Part shown: positions 28,108 through 37,079 of the stretch, in pieces | How positions within the stretch are numbered: position 1 is the stretch's first letter | Layout of the letters: each line of letters begins with the position of its first letter | Source: Aurantiacibacter zhengii | GTDB lineage: Bacteria; Pseudomonadota; Alphaproteobacteria; Sphingomonadales; Sphingomonadaceae | Reading direction: 5' to 3' | Assembly: GCF_003584125.1 (NCBI RefSeq) | Contig: NZ_QXFL01000001.1 | Span: 496,001 to 560,000, forward strand | Length of the DNA: 64,000 nucleotides | Position numbers and translations under genes: made by a program | The notes under the pieces: model-generated | Database searches by the model: none | The model's input: only the letters and a program-made list of their open reading frames with translations | Told to the model about the DNA's origin: nothing

Positions 28108-29124
28108 ATGGGTAGGGGGACGACATTCTGGCGCTATCGCCGCCCCTTCACTCTCGATGGTTTTTCCTGCCGGGTCACGGTCCGCGCGCGAAGCGATGGC
28201 CTTGCGTCAGAACTGCGGGTGGGCGACGAGATCGTGGCAAGAGATGCCACGCCCATCGGAGGTACGGAGGCTGTGCGCAATCACCTTCTCTCGCACGCCC
28301 TGCCCGATGGTTCGCAGTTTGAAGTCGAGGCCGGTTACATCAGCGCAGTAAATGTCGGTATCCGGGTGCTGCGTGACGGCGCTGTCGTGCATGAAAGCCA
28401 TCCCGGTCGCACTATCGCCTATCCCGAAAAGTACCGCGAACAGGCCCTGGCAATGAAGGGCGAAACCTTCGGAAGCGCCGTGCGCGATGCCTGGAACCAC
28501 AGCATGGCCGAGCAAACCAGCAACGGTTACGACCCGGAGGCGTGGAAGCGGAACAAGGTGCCGCTGGCCGTCGATATCGCGCTGGGCCTGCTCTTCTTCG
28601 CTGTCGCAAAGCTTACCGATCTGACGACGGCTGCCCTTGTAGGCGCGGGCGCAGGCATCGTCCTCCTGATAGCCCAGCGAATGACGAAGGTTGACCTGCT
28701 GGGCGGGCTGGCAATGTTCGGCATCGTCATGATGCTGGTATCGGCGGGCCTCGCTTTCATGTTCCAGAGCGACGAGGCGGTGAAGTACCGCACCACTGCA
28801 ATCGGACTGCTCACCGCAGCCTTGTTCTTCGGCGACGGCGTGACGGGCGGCCAAAGGCTCGCCAACCGTCTGAAGCGGTATCTTCCCTATGGCGACATCG
28901 ACGTTGCGCGGCTGGGCATTGGCATGGGCCTGATGGGTGCGGTAATGGCCGGAGCCAACCTTGTCGTCGCACTCTACACCTCGACCGATTTCTGGCTGTT
29001 CTATTCCACCTTCGCCGATTTCGTGCTGACCGTGGGGCTGGTACTGGTGGTATTCCGCTTCGCTCGCGGTGAAATGCTGCGGGATGTCGCGCCACGCTAC
29101 CGTGCACCTATGCAGCCTGAATGA
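28108..29124 (+). CDS. YciB/IspA-like inner-membrane protein with N-terminal extension
   Basis: The 338-residue product has about 145 soluble N-terminal residues without a family I recognise, then a membrane half. The membrane half begins NKVPLAVDIALGLLFFAVAK and continues with FQSDEAVKYRTTAIGLLTAALFF in pieces and FADFVLTVGLVLV, five to six segments resembling intracellular septation protein A (YciB). Normal YciB is about 180 residues, so this is a fused or extended form. It follows rlmN by nine bases and overlaps the next gene by four (ATGA). Role in cell division is by family only. Confidence 0.72.
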   Translation: MGRGTTFWRYRRPFTLDGFSCRVTVRARSDGLASELRVGDEIVARDATPIGGTEAVRNHLLSHALPDGSQFEVEAGYISAVNVGIRVLRDGAVVHESHPGRTIAYPEKYREQALAMKGETFGSAVRDAWNHSMAEQTSNGYDPEAWKRNKVPLAVDIALGLLFFAVAKLTDLTTAALVGAGAGIVLLIAQRMTKVDLLGGLAMFGIVMMLVSAGLAFMFQSDEAVKYRTTAIGLLTAALFFGDGVTGGQRLANRLKRYLPYGDIDVARLGIGMGLMGAVMAGANLVVALYTSTDFWLFYSTFADFVLTVGLVLVVFRFARGEMLRDVAPRYRAPMQPE

Positions 29125-29714
29125 GCGACGAAGCCACCCTCGCCTTCTATCAGCGCAGCGCGCCGCACTACACGTTGAGCTTCGGGCAGGCACCTTCGCG
29201 GCACCTCGATTCCTTTCTCGATCGCCTCCAACCCGGAGCCCGCGTGCTCGAACTGGGCTGCGGCGGAGGACGGGACGCGGCGCGCATGGCAGAACGCGGC
29301 TTCGCCATCGATGCCACCGACGGCACACCGGCCATGGTGCGCAAGGCGAACGAGCGGTTCGATCTCGCTGCGCGGGTCATGCTCTTCGAAGATCTGGATG
29401 CGGAACTGGCCTATGACGCGATCTGGGCGCATGCCTGCCTGCTGCACGTACCGCGCGCGCAGGTGCCCGCCATGCTGGCGCGGATATTTCGCGCCCTGCG
29501 CTTTGGCGGGTGGCACTATGCGAGCTTCAAGCTAGGGGACGAGGAAGGGCGCTGCCTTCTGGGCCGCCTGCACAATTTCCCCGACCCAGAGTGGATAGTC
29601 TCCGCTTACCGGGAGGCCGGGTTCGACATAGTCTCGACCGAGATATGGGAAGGCAGCGGCGCCGACGGCACCGTTCGCGACTGGATCGCCATAACGGCGC
29701 GCAAGCTCGACTGA
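29121..29714 (+). CDS. Class I SAM-dependent methyltransferase
   Basis: The 197-residue protein has motif I VLELGCGGGRDAARMAERGF (residues 42-61), an acidic TDGTPAMV motif and a post-motif region WAHACLLHVPRAQVP, typical of small class I methyltransferases of the tellurite-resistance/UbiE-like group. It is translationally coupled to the YciB-like gene by an ATGA overlap. Substrate unknown. Confidence 0.87.
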   Translation: MSDEATLAFYQRSAPHYTLSFGQAPSRHLDSFLDRLQPGARVLELGCGGGRDAARMAERGFAIDATDGTPAMVRKANERFDLAARVMLFEDLDAELAYDAIWAHACLLHVPRAQVPAMLARIFRALRFGGWHYASFKLGDEEGRCLLGRLHNFPDPEWIVSAYREAGFDIVSTEIWEGSGADGTVRDWIAITARKLD

Positions 29715-29840
29715 ACCATGATCGAAAACGGCTCGTCGCAAATTACAAAACCCAACAAGCCGTTCATCTTCGGTATCACCTTCATGAACGAAAAGGGCTC
29801 TCAGACACCCGAGCGATGTCGAATCGGAAAGGTAAAGCCC

Positions 29841-30275
29841 ATGAAAAAGACACTTCTTGCAATCGCCGCCGCCTCGCTGGCCATTCCCGCCGCCCCTGCT
29901 GTTGCACAGCATGGACCGCCCTCCTGGGCCCCCGCGCACGGCTACCGCGACAACGACCGTCATGACCGTTACGACCGGCATGACCGTTATGATCGCCGCG
30001 ACCAGCGTCGCCACCGCGTGTATGACGACCGTGGCCGCTATTACGAACCGCGCCGCGTGAGCCGTGGCGACCGCGTGTGGCAGGGCCGCGATGGCCGCTA
30101 TTACTGCGAGCGCGAGAACGGGACGACCGGCCTGATTATCGGTGCTGCCGGTGGCGCACTGGTCGGACGCACTATCGATACCCGCGGTGACCGCACCGTC
30201 GGAACACTGCTTGGCGCCGCGCTGGGTGCAGTGCTCGGCCGCGAAATCGACCGGGGTAGCGCACGCTGCCGCTAA
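29841..30275 (+). CDS. Secreted glycine-zipper 2TM protein with His/Arg/Asp-rich repeats
   Basis: The 144-residue product has a signal peptide (MKKTLLAIAAASLAIPAAPA, then VAQ), a low-complexity region with tandem DRHDRYD and DRYDRRD units (about residues 33-50), a WQGRDGRYYCERENGTTG motif and a C-terminal glycine zipper (GLIIGAAGGALVGRTID, then GTLLGAALGAVLGREID). This resembles the 17-kDa antigen/glycine-zipper surface proteins. GGAAAGG precedes ATG 29841. It is monocistronic and ends at a strong terminator. The His-rich part could bind metal, by inference. Confidence 0.82.
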   Translation: MKKTLLAIAAASLAIPAAPAVAQHGPPSWAPAHGYRDNDRHDRYDRHDRYDRRDQRRHRVYDDRGRYYEPRRVSRGDRVWQGRDGRYYCERENGTTGLIIGAAGGALVGRTIDTRGDRTVGTLLGAALGAVLGREIDRGSARCR

Positions 30276-30301
30276 CGCCTGAGCCAAGGCTGATTTGGAA
30301 G

Positions 30302-30340
30302 ACGCCGCCGTTCCTGTTTTCCGGAACGGCGGCGTTTCTT
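30302..30340 (+). terminator. Rho-independent terminator after glycine-zipper gene
   Basis: A perfect 13-bp stem (ACGCCGCCGTTCC with GGAACGGCGGCGT), an eight-base loop and a following TTTCTT tract. It lies 26 bases after the stop codon and also separates the convergent permease gene. Confidence 0.9.
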
Positions 30341-30342
30341 GT

Positions 30343-31572
30343 TCAGCCTCCGCCTAGGCCGGTCGTCCAAAGGATTACCTGCCCCGCAATAGTCAGCACG
30401 CAGAACGTCAGCCCGAGGATCGGCACGGCTTTCCAGAGGTTCGGCACATCGTCCGGCTGGATTCGCCTCTTGAGTTGCCAGAGCGCAGCATTGACCATCG
30501 CGAAAACGATCAGGATTGCCAGGCTCGTGCCACTGGCCAGTGTGCCCAGCGGAATGAAGAGGGCAAGCGCCAGCACGATGCCGGTAGCCAACAGCGTGGA
30601 CACGACGGGGGTATCCGTCGTCTCGTTCACGCGTCCCATCCATCCCGGCATGCCGCCTCGCCTGTCCCGGCCCATGTCCATCAGCAGGCGGCTGGCGGCA
30701 ACCACCTGGGTCAGCGCACCGTTCACGATCACGAGCAGGCTGGCGATCACCAGTACCGTCTGGAGCGTTCCCTCGCCCTGCACTGCGGCATAGACCAGCG
30801 GGGCGTCTGCTGCGGCGATGTCGGCAATGTCGTCGCGCCCGCCAAGCGCCGCCGCGATGGCGAGGTAGAATACGAAAACGATCACGATGGTCACCACGAT
30901 GCCGCGCGGCAGGTTGCGTTTCGGCTCTTTCAGTTCCTCCGCCGTCTGTGCCATGTCGCCGAAGCCGATGAAGGAATAGATCGCAAGGAACGCGCCTGCC
31001 AGGATCCCGCTCCACGCCTGGCTGCCGGAAAAGGCCTCGCCGCTGGCCAGTTTGCCCGGCCACGCCATCAGCCCGTCACGCGCCAGCCAGAGGATTGCGA
31101 CCAGTGTGACGAGGCCGAGAGCGGTCGTTATGGTCATGAACCACGCGCTCTGCCTCATCCCGGCGATGGAAATGCCGCCCACCAATCCGACGATGCCCAG
31201 CGTCGCAAGCCAGTGCGGCACATCCATGAAACTGCCGAGGTAGCTGACAAAACCCGTCGCAATGGTCGCGCCTGAGACGATGTTGGCGACAATCAGCATG
31301 TACCCTGCAACGGAGGGCAACTTGTACGCGGTGCCGAAAGCTTCCTCCACGTAGTCGATCGCGCCGCCGGCAGTGGGTATGCGCGCACCGATTTCCGCAA
31401 ACGATAGCGCGGTGAACACCGCTACCAGCCCAGCGACGGCATAGGCCAGCGGCGCACCCGGCCCGGCCTTTCCCATGACCTCGCCGATGACCACGAAAAT
31501 ACCCGCGCCAAGGATGGTGCCGGTACCGTAGAAAATGAGATTGCCCAGCCCCATGGAGCGTTGAAGTGCCAT
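30343..31572 (-). CDS. APC-family amino-acid permease
   Basis: The 409-residue protein starts MALQRSMGLGNLIFYGTGTI; the stretch GTGTILGAGIFVVIGEVMG is the signature of the first segment of APC transporters, and about twelve membrane segments follow. SFIGFGDMAQTAEELKEPKR is the second conserved region of amino acid/polyamine permeases. It imports or exchanges amino acids at the inner membrane; substrate unknown. ATG 31572 follows GAAGGGGAA. It diverges from pncC. Confidence 0.9.
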   Translation of the reverse strand: MALQRSMGLGNLIFYGTGTILGAGIFVVIGEVMGKAGPGAPLAYAVAGLVAVFTALSFAEIGARIPTAGGAIDYVEEAFGTAYKLPSVAGYMLIVANIVSGATIATGFVSYLGSFMDVPHWLATLGIVGLVGGISIAGMRQSAWFMTITTALGLVTLVAILWLARDGLMAWPGKLASGEAFSGSQAWSGILAGAFLAIYSFIGFGDMAQTAEELKEPKRNLPRGIVVTIVIVFVFYLAIAAALGGRDDIADIAAADAPLVYAAVQGEGTLQTVLVIASLLVIVNGALTQVVAASRLLMDMGRDRRGGMPGWMGRVNETTDTPVVSTLLATGIVLALALFIPLGTLASGTSLAILIVFAMVNAALWQLKRRIQPDDVPNLWKAVPILGLTFCVLTIAGQVILWTTGLGGG

Positions 31573-31635
31573 GTACGATTCCCCTTCCTTCTCCGTTTCC
31601 AATGGGCTGCGCGCGCGGCAGTTCCTCCTCCTGAA

Positions 31636-31661
31636 GGAACCCCGACGGTCGGCTTTTCGTT
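31636..31661 (+). promoter_or_regulatory. EcfG-type general stress promoter before pncC-nadE
   Basis: GGAAC at 31636-31640 and CGTT at 31658-31661 are separated by exactly 17 bases, the consensus of the alphaproteobacterial general stress sigma factor EcfG. The pncC start codon lies 33 bases after the -10 element, so the geometry fits. The -35 element also forms one arm of a GTTCC/GGAAC inverted repeat (31621-31640). No other intergenic match was found in the window by eye. Confidence 0.7.
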
Positions 31662-31693
31662 AAACGCCAACTTTTGGGTGCTGGAGAAAACTG

Positions 31694-32209
31694 ATGGTCG
31701 AAACGCTTGGTCCGGCCTTGCCGCATGAATTGCAGGACAAGGCCCGCAAGGTACTGCAAAAGGCATGCGATGCTGAGATGCCGATCGCGGTAGCCGAGAG
31801 TTGTACAGGTGGCCTGCTGGCTGCCCTGCTTACCGATATCCCCGGTTGCAGCCATATCTTCGAGCGCGGCTTCGTCGTCTATTCCGATCAGGCCAAGTGC
31901 GACCTCCTGGGCCTCGACCGAGCCATGGTGGATGATTGCGGCGCGGTCAGCCGCGAGGTGGCCATAGCAATGGCACGGGGTGCGCTCGATCGCGGTGAGG
32001 CGCATTTGGCCCTGTCGATTACCGGCTTCGCCGGTCCACCGGGAGACGATGATGATGGCGAGGAAGGGCTTGTCCATTTGGCCTGTTGCAGCAAGGGTGG
32101 CACAATGAATCACAAGGAATGTCATTTCGGCCCCCAGGGCCGCCAGGGTGTGCGGATCGCGGCCCTCGATACAGCGCTTGACCTCATGGCCCGGGAAATC
32201 GGCGCATGA
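31694..32209 (+). CDS. pncC: Nicotinamide-nucleotide amidohydrolase (CinA C-terminal domain)
   Basis: The 171-residue product is a stand-alone CinA C-terminal domain: AVAESCTGGLLAALLTDIPG (residues 33-52), FVVYSDQAKCDLLGL and LSITGFAGPPGD. PncC removes the amide from NMN, giving nicotinate mononucleotide that re-enters NAD synthesis. The N-terminal MoCF domain of full CinA is absent, as is common. It overlaps nadE by four bases (ATGA), so both products of this operon serve NAD metabolism. Confidence 0.93.
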   Translation: MVETLGPALPHELQDKARKVLQKACDAEMPIAVAESCTGGLLAALLTDIPGCSHIFERGFVVYSDQAKCDLLGLDRAMVDDCGAVSREVAIAMARGALDRGEAHLALSITGFAGPPGDDDDGEEGLVHLACCSKGGTMNHKECHFGPQGRQGVRIAALDTALDLMAREIGA

Positions 32210-34263
32210 GTGCCGAGACGCACCCCTTTTTCGACATGCATACGCACGGGTTCGTGCGCGTTGCCACCAGCACGCCAAGGGTTCGCACTGCGGATGTTGC
32301 CTATAATGCAAGGGCGATAATCGAGCAGGCACAGATGGCGCACGAGCAGCACGTCGACCTGCTGCTGTATCCGGAGATGTGCCTGTCCTCCTACGCGCTC
32401 GACGACCTGCACATCCAGGCCGCCCTGCTGGAAAGCGTGGAGGCCCATATCGAGGCTATCCGCGAGGCTAGCGAAGACCTGACGCCGGTGCTGGTGATCG
32501 GCGCGCCGCTGCGCCGCAACGGCCGTATCTACAACTGCGCGGTGGTGATCGCCCATGGCGAGGTGCTGGGCGTTGTGCCCAAGAGCTACCTGCCCAACTA
32601 TCGCGAGTTCTACGAAAAGCGCTGGTTCGCGCGCGGTAACAACTGCCGCGACCTGTGGATTCCGGTCAACGGCGCCGAAGTGCCTTTCGGCGTCGATCTG
32701 ATTTTCGCTGGCCAGAACCTGCCCGGCTTCACCTTTGGCATCGAGATTTGCGAGGACTTCTGGAGCCCCATCCAGCCAGGCACGATGGCGGCGCTGGCGG
32801 GGGCCACGATCGTGTTAAACCTTTCCGCCAGCAACATCACGATCGGCAAGTCGGACGAACGCCACCTTCTCAGTCGCGCCAGTTCCAGCCGCGGGGTCTG
32901 CGCCTACGCCTATTCCGCCAGCGGTTTCGGCGAGAGCACGACGGACCTTTCGTGGGACGGCCAGGGCATGGTCTACGAACTGGGCGACCTGATGGTGGAG
33001 AGCGTGCGTTTCGAGCTGGAGCCCGAACTGTGCGTGACCGACGTCGATACCCGCCGTATCCTGAACGAGCGGATGCGCATGGGCACGTTCAACGATGCGG
33101 CCGAAGATGCCGGGCGACCCGAGGACACTTATCGCACCATCGGTTTCGATCACCTTTACTACCAGGGCGACATCGGCCTTCGCCGACCGATCCGCCGCTT
33201 TCCCTTCGTGCCCAACCGGCAGGACATGCTGGACCAGGACGCCTACGAAGCGTTCAACATCCAGGTCGATGCACTGATGCGGCGCATGAAGGCGACGCAA
33301 TCAGAGTGCCTTGTGATCGGCATATCGGGCGGGCTCGATTCCACCCACGCGCTGATCGTGGCCGCCAAGGCGTGCGACACGCTTGGCTTGCCCCGCTCCA
33401 CCATTCGCGCCTACACGATGCCGGGTTTCGCGACCTCGGACGAAACGAAATCCAACGCGTGGAAGCTGATGAAGGCATTCGGCTGCACGGCGGAGGAGAT
33501 CGACATAAGGCCCGCGGCCCGGCAGATGCTGACCGATATGGGTCACCCCTTCGCCGATGGCGAACCGGTATACGATGTGACGTTCGAGAACGTTCAGGCT
33601 GGCCTGCGCACCGATTACCTGTTTCGCCTCGCAGGCCATCACAAAGGCTTCGTGATCGGCACGGGTGATCTCAGCGAGCTGGCGCTGGGATGGTGCACCT
33701 ACGGGGCGGGCGACCAGATGAGCCACTATGCTGTGAACGCGGGCGTGCCCAAGACACTGATCCAGTACCTGATCCGTTGGACCGTCAGCAGCAGGCAGTT
33801 CGATCCCGGTAGCGACGAAGTGCTGGAAGCCGTGCTGAATACAGAGATCAGCCCCGAACTCGTGCCCGCCGATTCGACCGGCGAAATCCAGAGTACCCAG
33901 AGCATTATCGGCCCCTACGAGTTGAACGACTTCTTCCTCCATCACACGATCCGCTATGGCCAGTCGCCCAGCCACATTGCCTTCCTGTGCTGGCATGCGT
34001 GGCGCGATATCGACCACGGGATGTGGCCGCATGCCTTTCCCGATGCGCTGAAGAACGCTTACGACCTGCCCGCCATCCGCAAGTGGCTGGAAAATTTTGC
34101 CAAGCGCTTTTTCCAGTTCAGCCAGTTCAAGCGCAGCGCATTGCCCAACGGACCGAAAGTCAGCGGTGGCGGCGCCCTGTCTCCGCGAGGGGACTGGCGC
34201 GCGCCCAGCGATGCTGTGGCCGATGTATGGCTGGCCGACCTGCACGAGAAGCTGCCGGAATGA
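32206..34263 (+). CDS. nadE: Glutamine-dependent NAD+ synthase
   Basis: The 685-residue protein combines an N-terminal carbon-nitrogen hydrolase (glutaminase) domain, with the Glu in [14 protein letters not shown], Lys in [14 protein letters not shown] and catalytic Cys in [11 protein letters not shown], and a C-terminal synthetase domain with the P-loop [12 protein letters not shown] and the [12 protein letters not shown] motif. It amidates nicotinate adenine dinucleotide to NAD+ using glutamine and ATP in the cytosol. Its start overlaps pncC, linking NMN deamidation to the final step of NAD synthesis. Confidence 0.97.
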   Translation: MSAETHPFFDMHTHGFVRVATSTPRVRTADVAYNARAIIEQAQMAHEQHVDLLLYPEMCLSSYALDDLHIQAALLESVEAHIEAIREASEDLTPVLVIGAPLRRNGRIYNCAVVIAHGEVLGVVPKSYLPNYREFYEKRWFARGNNCRDLWIPVNGAEVPFGVDLIFAGQNLPGFTFGIEICEDFWSPIQPGTMAALAGATIVLNLSASNITIGKSDERHLLSRASSSRGVCAYAYSASGFGESTTDLSWDGQGMVYELGDLMVESVRFELEPELCVTDVDTRRILNERMRMGTFNDAAEDAGRPEDTYRTIGFDHLYYQGDIGLRRPIRRFPFVPNRQDMLDQDAYEAFNIQVDALMRRMKATQSECLVIGISGGLDSTHALIVAAKACDTLGLPRSTIRAYTMPGFATSDETKSNAWKLMKAFGCTAEEIDIRPAARQMLTDMGHPFADGEPVYDVTFENVQAGLRTDYLFRLAGHHKGFVIGTGDLSELALGWCTYGAGDQMSHYAVNAGVPKTLIQYLIRWTVSSRQFDPGSDEVLEAVLNTEISPELVPADSTGEIQSTQSIIGPYELNDFFLHHTIRYGQSPSHIAFLCWHAWRDIDHGMWPHAFPDALKNAYDLPAIRKWLENFAKRFFQFSQFKRSALPNGPKVSGGGALSPRGDWRAPSDAVADVWLADLHEKLPE

Positions 34264-34363
34264 AGCGCAAAGACCGGCACCAAAAGCCTGCTTGTCTCAC
34301 CAGCCGCAGGCTCTAACCTTGCGGAATGAGACATCTTCCCATCACGGTCCTCTCTGCTGAGCG

Positions 34364-35122
34364 ATGACGCGCAAGGCAGTCCTCGTAACCGGCGGCGCAA
34401 AACGCGTAGGCGCGGCATTCAGCCGGCGTTTTGCGAAGGCCGGCTGGCATGTCGTCATCCATTGCAACAATTCGCTAGAAGCGGCGCAGAAACTCGCTGC
34501 CGATCTGCCCAGCGCACAGGTGGCGCAGTGCGACCTTCTCGATACAGAGGCAGCGCAAGGCATGGTGCGCAACCTGGCCGCTGAACTGGACGACTGGCGC
34601 TGCCTCATCAACTCCGCGTCTATTTTCGATCCCGACGACGTAACCGCGATCGATATCGAGACGAACCGGCGGGCCATGCAGATCAATGCCGCCTCTCCGG
34701 CCCTGCTGGCGCAAGCCTTTTTCGCCAATGCGCGCAGCCGGGCCGGCCGCCGCGTGGTGCAGGTGACGGACCAGAAGCTTGCCAACCTCAACCCGGACTT
34801 CTTCAGCTATACGATGAGCAAGGCCGCAGCCGACATTGCCGCGCGGATGCTGGCGATGGCGCACGATGGCGAAGACCGCGTTTACACCCTTGCGCCCGGT
34901 GCGATCCTGCCCAGTCACGATCAGAGCAGCGAGGAAGCGCAACGCTCGCATCGGCTGAATCTCCTGGAACGCCATACCCAGCCTGACGAAGTGGCCGACG
35001 CCGCGCTGTTCCTTGCAGAGGGAACGCTTGCCAGCGGACAGTCACTCTACGTCGATTCCGGCCAGCACCTGCTGAACCAGCCGCGCGATGTGATCTATCT
35101 TGCAAGAGAAGGCAGCGATTGA
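34364..35122 (+). CDS. Short-chain dehydrogenase, FolM/pteridine-reductase type
   Basis: The 252-residue protein begins MTRKAVLVTGGAKRVGAAFS; the TGGAKRVG motif (residues 9-16) with Arg is characteristic of the pteridine reductase/FolM branch of the SDR family, and the catalytic pair is in YTMSKAA (Tyr149, Lys153). It likely reduces a dihydropterin or related compound with NADPH. The stop codon overlaps the start of a cytochrome b gene (TGATG), so it belongs to an operon with two redox proteins. Confidence 0.85.
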   Translation: MTRKAVLVTGGAKRVGAAFSRRFAKAGWHVVIHCNNSLEAAQKLAADLPSAQVAQCDLLDTEAAQGMVRNLAAELDDWRCLINSASIFDPDDVTAIDIETNRRAMQINAASPALLAQAFFANARSRAGRRVVQVTDQKLANLNPDFFSYTMSKAAADIAARMLAMAHDGEDRVYTLAPGAILPSHDQSSEEAQRSHRLNLLERHTQPDEVADAALFLAEGTLASGQSLYVDSGQHLLNQPRDVIYLAREGSD

Positions 35123-35796
35123 TGGAAAAGCCGGGAAAACGCCACGCGCTGTCCACGCGTATCTGGCACTGGATCAACGCCATCAGCGTGATCATACTCT
35201 TCATGAGCGGACTGAATATTTCGAACGCGCACCGAAGGCTCTATTGGGGCGACAGCGGCTTCGCCCCGGAACAGGCTTGGCTGGAAGTTCCGCGTTTCCC
35301 CGGCTGGGCCACGATTCCCGACTATTACAGCTTGGCGACGGCGCGCGATTGGCACGTGGTCTTCGCCCTGGTCTTCGGGTTTTCCCTGCTCGCCTTCATG
35401 ATCCTGGCCTTTGCCAACGGTCACATGAAACGCGACATCTTTGCCCGCGCACGCGAATGGAAGCCTGCGAACATCTGGCGCGACGTCAGGGAACACCTGA
35501 AATTCAATTTCGATCACGGCGAAGGCAAGTACAACATCCTGCAAAAGATCGCCTATGCCGGGACCATCCTGGTCCTTATCCCGCTGATGATCTTCACCGG
35601 CATGGCGATGAGCCCCGGCATGGAGGCCGCCTGGCCATGGTTGACCGACGTGTTCGGCGGCAGACAGAGCGCACGTTCGATCCATTTCCTGGCCGCATGG
35701 GGGCTGTTCGCCTTTTTCGTCGTCCACGTGCTGCTGGTGCTGGCTTCGGGACCGATCGAGCAGATCAGGGACATGATTACCGGAGGGAAGGAATGA
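35122..35796 (+). CDS. Cytochrome b561-type membrane protein (hydrogenase-type cyt b)
   Basis: The 224-residue protein has four main membrane segments and histidines placed for b-heme ligation: STRIWHWINAISV, ATARDWHVVFALV, RSIHFLAAWG and FFVVHVLLV. It resembles the b-type cytochromes that deliver quinol electrons to periplasmic redox partners. ATG 35122 overlaps the SDR stop codon, and its own stop overlaps the molybdopterin gene, so the two redox proteins are made together; it is the probable electron donor of that enzyme. Confidence 0.88.
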   Translation: MEKPGKRHALSTRIWHWINAISVIILFMSGLNISNAHRRLYWGDSGFAPEQAWLEVPRFPGWATIPDYYSLATARDWHVVFALVFGFSLLAFMILAFANGHMKRDIFARAREWKPANIWRDVREHLKFNFDHGEGKYNILQKIAYAGTILVLIPLMIFTGMAMSPGMEAAWPWLTDVFGGRQSARSIHFLAAWGLFAFFVVHVLLVLASGPIEQIRDMITGGKE

Positions 35797-36536
35797 TGCA
35801 GCGTCGCAATTTCCTCGTCGCGGGGTTCGCGGCCTTCGTGGCCGGCTGCAACGAAATCGGCAATTCGGACTGGTTCGGCAAGGTGGTGGAAGGGGCGCAA
35901 GGGTGGCACCGCGGCCTGCACCGCACGCTGGGCGGTGGTCGCATTGCGATGGCCCCGGAATATAGCCGTTCCGATCTCTCACCCTATTTTCGCGGCAACG
36001 GCAGTCTTTCAGTCGATACCGAAGCCTATCGCGAGGCGGAGGCGCAGGGCTTTGCCAACTGGCAACTGTCCGTCGGTGGTCTCGTGGATAATCCGGGCGC
36101 ACTATCCCTGCAGGATATTCGCGCCCTGCCCCAACGAATCCAGATCACCCGCCACGATTGCGTGGAAGGCTGGAGCGCCATCGGTGAATGGACCGGCCCG
36201 CAGCTTTCCACCATCCTGGAGGCAGCAGGCGTCCAGCCGGAAGCTAACTTCATCGTATTCCGCTGCGCCGACAAACTGAACGGCGGGGACTATTACGAAA
36301 GCTGCGACATGGACGATGCCTTCCATCCGCAAACGATCATTGCCCATCGCCTGAATGGCGAAGCGCTGCCGGTGAAGAACGGTGCTCCCCTGCGCCTGCG
36401 GATTGAACGCCAGCTTGGCTACAAACATGCCAAGTACCTGACCGGTATCGAAGCGGTAGCCAGCCTTGACGATATCGAAGGGGGGAATGGCGGATATTGG
36501 GAGGATCGCGGCTACCAATGGTATGCCGGGATCTGA
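35793..36536 (+). CDS. Exported molybdopterin-dependent oxidoreductase, probable Tat lipoprotein
   Basis: The 247-residue protein begins MMQRRNFLVAGFAAFVAGCN: twin arginine, hydrophobic core, then a lipobox AGC, so it is probably exported folded by Tat and lipid-anchored. The sulfite-oxidase/MsrP-type Mo-binding fold follows, with the Mo-ligating cysteine in RHDCVEGWSAIGEWTG (about residue 122) and SCDMDDAFHPQTIIAHRLNG. GGAGGGAAGG precedes the start, which overlaps the cytochrome gene stop (ATGA). The pair recalls MsrPQ, but the membrane partner is of another cytochrome type. Substrate unknown. Confidence 0.88.
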   Translation: MMQRRNFLVAGFAAFVAGCNEIGNSDWFGKVVEGAQGWHRGLHRTLGGGRIAMAPEYSRSDLSPYFRGNGSLSVDTEAYREAEAQGFANWQLSVGGLVDNPGALSLQDIRALPQRIQITRHDCVEGWSAIGEWTGPQLSTILEAAGVQPEANFIVFRCADKLNGGDYYESCDMDDAFHPQTIIAHRLNGEALPVKNGAPLRLRIERQLGYKHAKYLTGIEAVASLDDIEGGNGGYWEDRGYQWYAGI

Positions 36537-36548
36537 CGGCGCTTTCCG

Positions 36549-36989
36549 TCAGCCAGGCGGATAGACCCGGTTCATGGCGTCCCAGTTGAGGCGAGCCAGT
36601 TCTTCGAGCACGTCTAGGTCTACGTCTGCCAGCTTGTTGACATAAAGGCAGCTCGCGCCCTTCGAATACTTGCCGAGCCGCGCCAGCAGTTCGTCGTTCT
36701 TTCTGCCTGTAGCTTCGTCGCAATAGCCCCCCATCAGATATAGCGAATGCTTCGCCTTGCGCGGAGAGAACCCGGTGCGCAGGAAATCCCCTTCCCGGCC
36801 ACTGTCGTACTTGTAGTGATACTGGCCATAGCCGATCATCGACGGCCCCCAAATGACCGGCTCCTTCCCAGTGACGCGGCGGAACAGCGCATCCAAGTGG
36901 CGCGCTTCATCGCGTTTGCGCTCGTGATCGATCCCGTCGAGGAACGTCTGCACACTGATCTGCGTCGGCTGGGTCTGGTTCGCGCTCAT
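36549..36989 (-). CDS. DUF1801-family protein
   Basis: The 146-residue product has the DUF1801 pattern: DGIDHERKRDEARHLDALFR, EPVIWGPSMIGYGQYHY, GFSPRKAKHSLYLMGGY and LGKYSKGASCLYVNKLADVD. It is a small soluble protein of a widespread family without proven function. ATG 36989 matches the family start; the frame is open far upstream only because it runs antisense to the next gene. It converges with the molybdopterin gene and diverges from the CFA-like gene. Confidence 0.9.
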   Translation of the reverse strand: MSANQTQPTQISVQTFLDGIDHERKRDEARHLDALFRRVTGKEPVIWGPSMIGYGQYHYKYDSGREGDFLRTGFSPRKAKHSLYLMGGYCDEATGRKNDELLARLGKYSKGASCLYVNKLADVDLDVLEELARLNWDAMNRVYPPG

Positions 36990-37079
36990 GACCACGAAAC
37001 CTACCCCGGAATTGACAGTGCGCCAAACGGTCCGCACACCCTTTTCGAACGAAACGAATTTCGGGAGATATCGCTTCTT

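Noticed and set aside
29930-30010. Short tandem repeats as a CRISPR-like array
   Set aside because: They encode DRHDRYD units within a secreted protein and have no spacer structure.
34276-34320. Hairpin AGCCTGC/GCAGGCT after nadE as a terminator
   Set aside because: Stem of seven bases with a long loop and no T tract; too weak to call.
36747-37079. N-terminal extension of the first CFA-like gene
   Set aside because: The extension runs antisense to the DUF1801 gene and is not family-like; ATG 37080 is preferred.
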